A stretch of DNA of 64,000 bases, from positions 558,001 through 622,000 of the forward strand of contig NC_068563.1 in the NCBI RefSeq assembly GCF_022201045.2. The letters are read 5' to 3'. A model generated the notes under the pieces. The model searched no databases and had not been told where the DNA came from. It worked only from the letters and a program-made list of their open reading frames with translations. Below are positions 57,030 through 64,000 of this stretch, piece by piece; positions within the stretch are counted from its first letter, which is position 1; the number at the start of each line of letters is the position of its first letter. The position numbers and the translations under genes were made by a program. Source of the DNA: Citrus sinensis (taxonomy: Eukaryota > Streptophyta > Magnoliopsida > Sapindales > Rutaceae).

Positions 57030-57960
57030 TAATGTGTGTAATACCCCACACCCTTATAAATAAAGAGAGAGAGAGAGAAAAAAAAAATTGTTGTCATTGA
57101 TTGATTTGTATGAATGATTTCAATGTTTCACATTTTTGCTCTTGTTGCATAGTTGACCTTCAAGTTATTGATTTGCTTATATGTAAGTGTATGATTTTAT
57201 TTGTGTTGATGCGATATTCTGGTTACTCTTTCTACCATGACCAGGATCTCTGCTCGATCAACTCGACCACGATCAGGATCTCTCCTTGTATGCTTTCTTC
57301 TCCAAAAATTCCTGCGAACACAGAAACAAGTCAGAGCACGCCGGTTGTTTTCCCAGCGTAAACCCTCCGACGCTCAAGTCAGATATGAAGATTTTCTGTC
57401 CCTGGGAACGTTAGCCACTAATCTTATGGCTTTTCTTTAGTCTCAGTTCTTTTGAGCTTTCTTTATCTCTGTTATCATGTCAAAAATTCTAACCCTTTTA
57501 CCTTCGTTGGCTACCTTTTTATAGGCCTCTCCCGAACTCAGGCCTTCCCTCCATTCGCGCCCGTTATCCTCCCACCTCTCGAAAGTGGATGTTCCACTTC
57601 TGTAATCGTGGGTGGTTGTATGGCCTTCGTGCCTTGATTCGCGGGTTGGAGAGCACGTCTCGCCAACTGTCGTTGACTGGGTCTCCTTGACTCAAGCCTT
57701 AGCTGGAATGGCTTTATGCTTCTAACAGAGGATCGACCTCGCGGATGGTGCATTCGTGGACGAGCAGAATATTCCTGCTCCTGCTCCCTTGCTGCCAGAT
57801 TCTTATAATATATACTTGCTCGCGAGACCCTGCTACCAGATGTCTGCTCATCACAGCTGGTCTTCGCCGAAGTACACTCTGTTACCAGGTATCTGCTCGT
57901 CACGGCTGGTCTCGTCAAAGTATATCCCCCAAACAATCTGTATTTTGAAAGAAATACATA
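57030..57960. repeat. Unassigned repeat-like stretch with LTR-like character
   Basis: Composition is more GC-rich and even than its surroundings. Segments such as CCTCCGACGCTCAAGTCAG and CTTTTTATAGGCCTC resemble promoter parts of plant gypsy LTRs (memory-based impression). A unit of about 50 bases containing TACCAG(A/G)T(G/A)TCTGCTC is repeated at about 57,829 and 57,878. Family and ends are not settled. Confidence 0.35.
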
Positions 57961-57984
57961 TTGAGCTTGTTTGTATGTATATAC

Positions 57985-58853
57985 TTGATGACCAATAGGA
58001 TAATGCCACCTAGAAATAATATCGGTCAAACTTTACCACATGAGAGTGATGGAGTGACTCGTAGGGTAGCCGGCTCTCGGACTAGGGGTGGTTTGCAGAA
58101 GGAATTTGGAATGAAGTTAAGGTTCAGCACTGCCTTTCATCCTCAGACCGATGAAGTTGGTGAAAGGAAACTACTAAGACCAGAACTAGTTCAGATTACT
58201 GCCTACAAAATTAAGTTGATACGAGAGCATCTTCATACAGCTCAAAGTAGGCATAAGAGTTATGCTGATCGACGAAGACGTGATTTAGAGTTCCAAGTAG
58301 GGGATTATGTTTTTCTTGAAAGTATCACATTGGAAAGGAGTTTTTCGTTTTAGAAAAAGAGGTAAACTTAGCCCTCGATTTATTGGGCCTTTTGAGATTC
58401 TGGAGAAAATTGGCATAGTGGCATATCGAGTGGTTTTACCGTCGAGCCTTTTAAGACTTCACGATGTGTTTCACGTGTCGGTGTTAAGGAAGTACATCAC
58501 TGATCCTTCTTATAACTTGGATTACCAACCTATCCAGATCTCGAACGATATGTAGTACGAGGAGCAACTGTTGGAGATTCTGGATAGGAATGAACAAGTG
58601 TTAAGAAAAAGAGTTATACATTTAGTAAAAGTTCATTAGGCGAATCATTCTATGGAAGAAGCTACTTGGGAATTAGAGGCAAAGATTAAGGAGAAGTACC
58701 CTAAACTTTTTGAGGAATAAGGTGAGTTTCTAAATTTCGAGGACGAAATTTCTCTTAAGGAGGAGAGAAGTTGTAAAGTCTAAAATTTGTTTCATTTCTT
58801 TCATGTATGTATTTCTTAATAGAGTATTTTATACTTATTATATGTAAGTGAAT
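57985..58853 (+). mobile_element. Ty3/gypsy fossil fragment, left arm of an inverted pair
   Basis: Plus-strand pieces of gypsy gag start, integrase C-terminal region (QVGDYVFLE-type and RFIGPFEIL-type sequence), and the beginning of a long terminal repeat. Broken, with several lesions. It is mirrored by 58,888-60,788; the two arms meet tail to tail around a spacer of about 34 bases, with a near-perfect 36-base match next to the centre. Old, judging by the amount of damage. Confidence 0.75.
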
Positions 58854-58887
58854 ATAAAAAAATCAAAATAAAAAAGACACTTTAATC

Positions 58888-60788
58888 ATTCACTTACATA
58901 TAATAAGTATAAAATACTCTATTATGAAATAAAGGGGTGGGCAAAATCGGGTTTGGGTAAATCCGATTGAGTTTCGGGTTGTTCGGGTTGGGCAAATATT
59001 AATTCGAATATAACCCTTTCTTACAACCCGACCTGATCCAATCCGATATATATTCAGGTCGATTCGGGTTGGGTCAAAAAATCAGTTTGAACTTGGGTAG
59101 AATCAGGTTAAGGTTAACGGATCGGATTGAGTTCGGGTTATTTCGGGTCTAATCGAGTCGGGTGAAAGCTTCAAAATTAACCATAGCTAATTATATACCA
59201 TGAAATGAAAGCTTCAAAATCAAAAGTCACAAAGGGCAAAAACTTAGGTCGGGTACTCGGATTGGAGGCTTGGCCTTAGAGTAGTAGATCACGGATGGGT
59301 TTTCGGTAGCAGATCGGTGGCAGTCGGTAGTAGATGGGCGGACGTGCAGCGGCATATCGCAAACGGTTGGACGCGCAACAACAAATCATGGGGACTGGTC
59401 AAAGTTCGGAGAGACAACAACATATCATGGCACTGGAGGTGGAGCGTGTGTGGCCTCTGTTGGCGATGGCCATTAGGAGTCAGCAGATCGCGGCACTGGT
59501 GTGTGTGTGTCTTGTGAGTTTTGTACTTTTGTTTGTGTGCTGTGAATTTATTCTGCTGTTAGTGTGATTTGTGTGTGTGTGGTGTGCATGCGTTTAGGTT
59601 TAGGTTTAGTTTTTTTTTTAAGCAACCCGATCGGGTATAACTCGGCCCGATCACAACCCGATCGGTTTACAATTTTTCATTCGATCAGGTTATATTCGCA
59701 ATCTGATCCAATCCGAACCTAAAATTTTTCGGGTCGATTCGGGTTGGATTGGGTCGGGTCGGGTATTTTGCCCACCCCTAATGAAATACATACATGAAAG
59801 AAATGAAACAAATTTTAGGCTTTACAACTTCTCCCTTTCTTAAGAGAAATTTTGTCCTCGAAATTTAGAAACTCATCTTATTCCTTAAAAAGTTGAGGGT
59901 ACTTCTCCTTAATCTCTGCCTCTCGCTCCTAAGTAGCTTCTTCCATAGAATGATTCGCCCAACGAACTTTCAATAAAGGTATAACTCTTTTTCTTAACAC
60001 TTGTTCCTTCCTGTCCAGAATCTCCAACAGTTGCTCCTTGTATGACATATCGTTCGAGATTTGGATATGTTGGTAATCCAAGATATGATAAGGATTAGCA
60101 ATGTACTTCCTTAACACCAACACATGAAACACATCGTGAAGTCTTAGAAGGCTCAGCAGTAAAGCCACTCGATATGCCACTGTGCTAATTTTCTTCAGAA
60201 CCTTAAAAGGCCCAATAAATCGAGGGCTAAGTTTACCTCTTTTTCCAAAACGAAAAACTCTTTTCCAAGGTGATACTTTCAAGAAAACACAATCCCCTAC
60301 TTAGAACTCTAAATCACGTCTTCGTCCATCAACATAACTCTTTTGCCTACTTTGAGCTGTACGGAGATACTCTCGCATCAACTTAATTTTGTCGGCAGTA
60401 ATCTGAACTAGTTCTGATCCCAATAGTTTTCTTTCACTAACTTTATCCCAGCAAATAGGTGATCTACACTTCCGTCCGTATAAAGCTTCAAAAGGCGCCA
60501 TGCCTATGCTGGAGTGGAAGCTGTTATTGTAAGCAAACTCCACTAAGGGCAAATGTTCCTCCCAGTTAGCTCCCAAGTCCAACACACAAGCTCGTAGCAT
60601 GTCCTCAAGAGTTTTGATAGTCCATCAGTTTGGGGATGAAAGGCAGTGCTGAACCTTAATTTCGTTTCGAATTCTTTCTGCAAACCACCCCTAGTCCGAG
60701 AGCTAGCTACCCTACGAGTCACTCCATCACTCTCATGTGGTAGAGTTCGACCGATATTATTTCTAGGTGACATTATACTATTGGTCAT
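58888..60788 (-). mobile_element. Ty3/gypsy fossil fragment, right arm of an inverted pair (split by a hAT-type element)
   Basis: Minus-strand counterpart of 57,985-58,853. It shows the same order of parts, gag start to integrase C-terminus to LTR start, with a fuller integrase region. Broken, with a few lesions. A hAT-type element sits at 58,932-59,780 inside it, and a copia LTR begins at 60,789 where the homology to the left arm stops. Confidence 0.75.
58932..59780. mobile_element. Non-autonomous hAT-type element with GGGTTCGGG-type subterminal repeats (849 bp)
   Basis: Terminal inverted repeats: left AAGGGGTGGGCAAAATCGGG, right (reversed) TAGGGGTGGGCAAAATACCCG. An exact 8-bp target duplication ATGAAATA lies at 58,924-58,931 and 59,781-59,788. 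Both ends are packed with CGGGTTGGG/TCGGGTT repeats, in opposite orientation at the two ends. No transposase. The left gypsy arm shows the uninterrupted sequence. Confidence 0.8.
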
Positions 60789-63425
60789 TGTTGCAAGATA
60801 TTAATTCAAACCAGAGGAAATTGTACCAAAAATAGAGTTATTAGAATTGATCTAATTTCCTAGAATAGCTGCGTGTATAGTTGTCAATTAGCTAGGATAC
60901 TTTCCTCAATTAGCTAGGATAGTTTCCTAAATTAGCTCATTGTAAAGCTATATATTTGTACTATTGTATTCTGATCAAAATAGAGAAATACAAGTTATTC
61001 ACCAATATGGTATCAGAGCAGGAATTCTTTCAATTCCTGAAAACCTTATTGCTCTTCTGCCCTTTCTCTTACCTGCAGAAAACCTAGCCGTTCTCCTACT
61101 TTCTTTTCTACCCTAAAATCAGTCATACCTCTTCATCATGTCCGACGTTGTTTCTGAGTCTGCAAACACCCTTCAACATACCCAGAATGCTTCTACAAGC
61201 CTGGCAACACCTACTGCTGCACAGCCTAAAACCCAGGCTTCAACCACGGAATCTCACTCCATTCAGATCACTACCATTAAACTGAATGGAGAAAATTTCC
61301 TGCGTTGGTCTCAATCTGTGCGCATGTATATCCGTGGTCGAGGCAAGATCAGGTATTTGACTGGAGAAACAAAGGAGCCTGCGGCTGATGATGCAACCTT
61401 TCCAACATGGGATGCTGAGAACTCGATGGTAATGACTTGGTTGGTGAACTCTATGGAGGAGGACATAAGCTCCAACTATATGTGTTATCACACGGCCAAG
61501 GAGCTTTGGGACAACATTAACCAAATGTATTATGACTTGGGAAATCAATCTCAAGTATACGAGTTAACTCTTAAACTCGGAGAAATCCGCCAAGGTGAGG
61601 ATACTGTCACTAAGTATTTTAATTCCTTGAAACGATTTTGGCAAGATTTAGACCTATTTAATGATTATGAGTGGAAATCTTCTGAAGATTGTAAACACTT
61701 TAAGAAAACAGTGGAGGATAACCGAATTTTCAAATTTCTCATTGGTCTTAACGTGGAGTTTGATGAAGTTAGAGGCAGGATTATTGGGAGGCAGCCGCTT
61801 CCCTCTATTGGAGAAGTGTTTTCTGAGGTACGCCGTGAGGAGAGTCGGCATCTTGTTATGCTTGGAAAAAGGAATCTCGTTAACACTATTGAAAACTCAG
61901 CCCTTGCTGCTAGTATTAATGCTGGCCGAACTGCTACAAAGAAACATGATGAAAAGTCTCGCATTTGGTGTGATCACTGCAATAAGCCACGGCATACACG
62001 AGAGACTTGCTGGAAGATCCACGGAAAACCAGCAAATTGGAAGGGTTCTCATGAAGGCAGATTCACTCGTACTCCTGCTGCACATGAGGTCGAGTCTGTC
62101 CCCTTTAACAAAGAGTAGATGGATCACCTTCTGAAGCTGCTGAAATCTAACTCAGGATCATTAAGTATACCTAATGCTGCCATTGCTCAAGCAGGTAGTA
62201 AATTAAATGTTCTCTCTTGTCATTTACCTATTTCTCATACTCCTTGGATTATAGATTCAGGAGCCTCTGATCACATGACAAGTTTTTCTCATTTATTTCA
62301 TACTTACACCCCTTGTTCTGGTCATATAAAAGTTCGTATAGCAAATGGTTCATATTCCCCTATAGCTGGCAACGGTTTGATAAATCTATCTAAAACCATA
62401 TCTCTTAAAAATGTTCTCCATGTTCTTAAACTTACCTGTAATCTGCTATCAGTTAGTAAATTATCTAGAGACTCTAACTGTCGTGTTATTTTTTTCAAAT
62501 ACCACTGTGTCTTTCAGGAACAGAACTCGGGGAAGATGATTGGCAATGCTAAATTGATAGATGGTCTCTACTATTTTGAAGATGAAGAATCTAAGAATAA
62601 AGAAGCTCAAGGCTTTAGTAGTATTAGTTCTACTCAAGTTAAGGATCAAATTATGCTTTGGCACTATAGGCTAGGGCATCATAGTTTTCCTTATCTTAAA
62701 AAATTATTTCCTAGTTTATTTAAAGGTTTGAATTGTTCTGAATTCCATTGTGAAAACTGCATTTTATCAAAAAGTCATAGAACTATCTATCCTTCAAGGC
62801 CTTATCAAGCCTCAAAGCCTTTTTATTTAATCCATAGTGATATTTGGGGTCCTTCAAAAATTAATACTTCTTCAGGGAAAAAATGGTTTGTGACTTTTAT
62901 TGATGATCATACTCGCCTATGCTGGGTTTATTTGATGAAGGAAAAATTTGAGGTTCAGAACTTATTTGAAATATTTTACTTGATGATTGAAAACAACTTT
63001 CAAACTAAAATTGGAATTATTCATACCGATAATGGAACTGAATATTTTAAGCAAAATCTTAGAACTTTTTTTGCAGAAAAAGGTATTCACCATCAAACTA
63101 CTTGTGTTGATACACCTCAGCAAAATGGTATTGCTGAGCGTAAAAATAAACACTTACTTGAAGTTTCTCGTGCTATTATGTTTTCTATGAATGTTCCTCA
63201 ATATCTTTGGGGCGAAGCGGTTTTAACTGCATCCTATCTAATTAACAGGATACCCACCTGCGTTCTAAACTACATTACACCACTTGACTGTTTTAAAAAA
63301 TATTTTCCAGAATCACGAATTCACTCTAATCTTCCTCTGAAAATTTTTGGATGTACAGCTTATGTTCATATACCTAATAAAAACCAGTCTAAACTAGATC
63401 CAAGGGCTGAAAAATGTATTTTTAT
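60789..63425 (+). mobile_element. Ty1/copia retrotransposon, 5' part, interrupted by a second copia element
   Basis: A 5' LTR of about 215 bases (60,789 to about 61,004) precedes the primer-binding site TGGTATCAGAGC at 61,008, complementary to initiator tRNA-Met. Then come a gag region (about 61.1-62.1 kb; DUF4219/UBN2-type capsid and a CCHC-type zinc knuckle around CDHCNKPRHTRETC), a protease with the DSGASDHM active site (about 62.26 kb), the GAG-pre-integrase zinc region (about 62.66-62.78 kb) and the integrase core (to about 63.4 kb). Reverse transcriptase and the 3' LTR are not in the window. Long readable stretches suggest a moderately young copy, but it is disabled by the insertion at 63,426 and shows about one further break. 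Confidence 0.88.
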
Positions 63426-64000
63426 TGTGTTGTGGAATTCCTTCAAGATCCACTCTAATTAATCAAATAACCTAAGCTTATAGAACCCAAATGATTCAAG
63501 ATCAACAATCTTTAATTAAGAAAGCTAACCAGATCAAACACAAGAAATAACCAGAGAACAACAAGAAGAAGATGAACCAGAAACAATGAACACAATATAA
63601 CGTGGTTCAGTACCAAAGTAACTACATCCACGACCAAATAAACCCCTCTGGGCTTGAAGCTTTTATTGAACAAAGTGTTTACAATGAGAGTATTGATGAC
63701 AAAGATTAAATCTCTCCTACAGAGAATTTTCTATCTCTCATCCTAGGCTTCTCAAAATCGTGACTTCAACTCTCTGTTGATCAGCCCTGAGCCTATGTAT
63801 ATATAGCTCTGTTGTCTAGCTGTTAGCAGTAACGAATTAACTAACTCTGGCCCCACATATAAGCTGACTCAGCACGCCACTTAGTCACATAACAGAATTA
63901 ACTAATCAGGCTTCACAAATCTCCACCTTAGTTGATTCTGTACCAGCTTCACCCAGACCTGGTTTAGATAGTTAATATGCTTGACTTACAAGCTTGTAAC
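63426..64000 (-). mobile_element. Second Ty1/copia element, 3' LTR and start of its body (continues past the window)
   Basis: On the minus strand a polypurine tract (AAGGTGGAGATT, about 63,918-63,930) borders an LTR that begins TGTGAAGCC at 63,917 and ends in ACA at about 63,426, close to 490 bases. The body lies to the right, outside the window. It is inserted inside the integrase region of the element at 60,789-63,425. Whether it is whole cannot be seen. Confidence 0.75.

Noticed and set aside
57237-57640. Several overlapping small open frames
   Set aside because: They lie in a repeat-like block, lack motifs and are not conserved in any family I know.
59317-59567. Two overlapping small open frames inside the hAT-type element
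   Set aside because: No similarity to transposase or any protein; Trp/Arg and Val/Leu-rich translations of GT-rich DNA.
1-64000. CRISPR arrays, operons, ribosome-binding sites
   Set aside because: The DNA is plant nuclear; no regularly spaced repeats of CRISPR type exist and such bacterial features do not apply.

Overview
This is plant nuclear DNA from a eudicot. It has AT-rich intergenic sequence, short coding exons split by GT-AG introns, plant-only gene families (SAUR, dehydrin, cpSRP43, SKS oxidase, GDSL lipase) and copia/gypsy, hAT, MITE and SINE debris. The gene content looks like a woody eudicot such as Citrus, but that is an impression and not a proof. All exon coordinates were read by eye from reading frame, splice sites and protein-family knowledge.

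1-20.4 kb is gene rich. It holds a CCDC124/Lso2-like ribosome-associated protein (+), a receptor-like cytoplasmic kinase with an N-terminal USP-like domain (+), a GDSL esterase/lipase (-), an SKS-type multicopper-oxidase-like protein without its copper ligands (-), chloroplast SRP43 (+), a membrane-anchored LEA_2/NHL protein (+) and an FSK-type dehydrin (-) with a TATA box and a DRE core upstream.

20.8-45.4 kb is an array of AAAP amino-acid permeases of the LHT-like 8 type, all on the minus strand: a 3' fragment, a copy with a 4-bp frameshift, one intact 497-aa copy and one intact 536-aa copy with a Thr-Pro-rich N-terminus. The space between copies holds SINEs, MITEs, a hAT relic and a 1.7-kb tandem duplication. 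34.6-40.8 kb is AT-rich and has no gene I can support.

47-57 kb holds a TRF-like single-Myb telomere-repeat-binding protein gene whose last exon is duplicated in tandem, flanked by copies of a duplicated segment. A small SAUR cluster follows (one plus, one minus, one dead copy).

57-64 kb is repeat territory: an LTR-like stretch, a tail-to-tail inverted pair of broken Ty3/gypsy fragments (one arm split by a hAT-type element with an 8-bp target duplication), and a Ty1/copia element interrupted by a second copia element that runs out of the window.

The best leads are the SINE family with three full-length copies, near-perfect target duplications and a conserved 14-bp stem over the B box; the SINE-in-MITE-in-duplication nest at 31.9-32.6 kb; and the two alternative terminal exons of the Myb gene. 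I found no wholly new multi-gene system.
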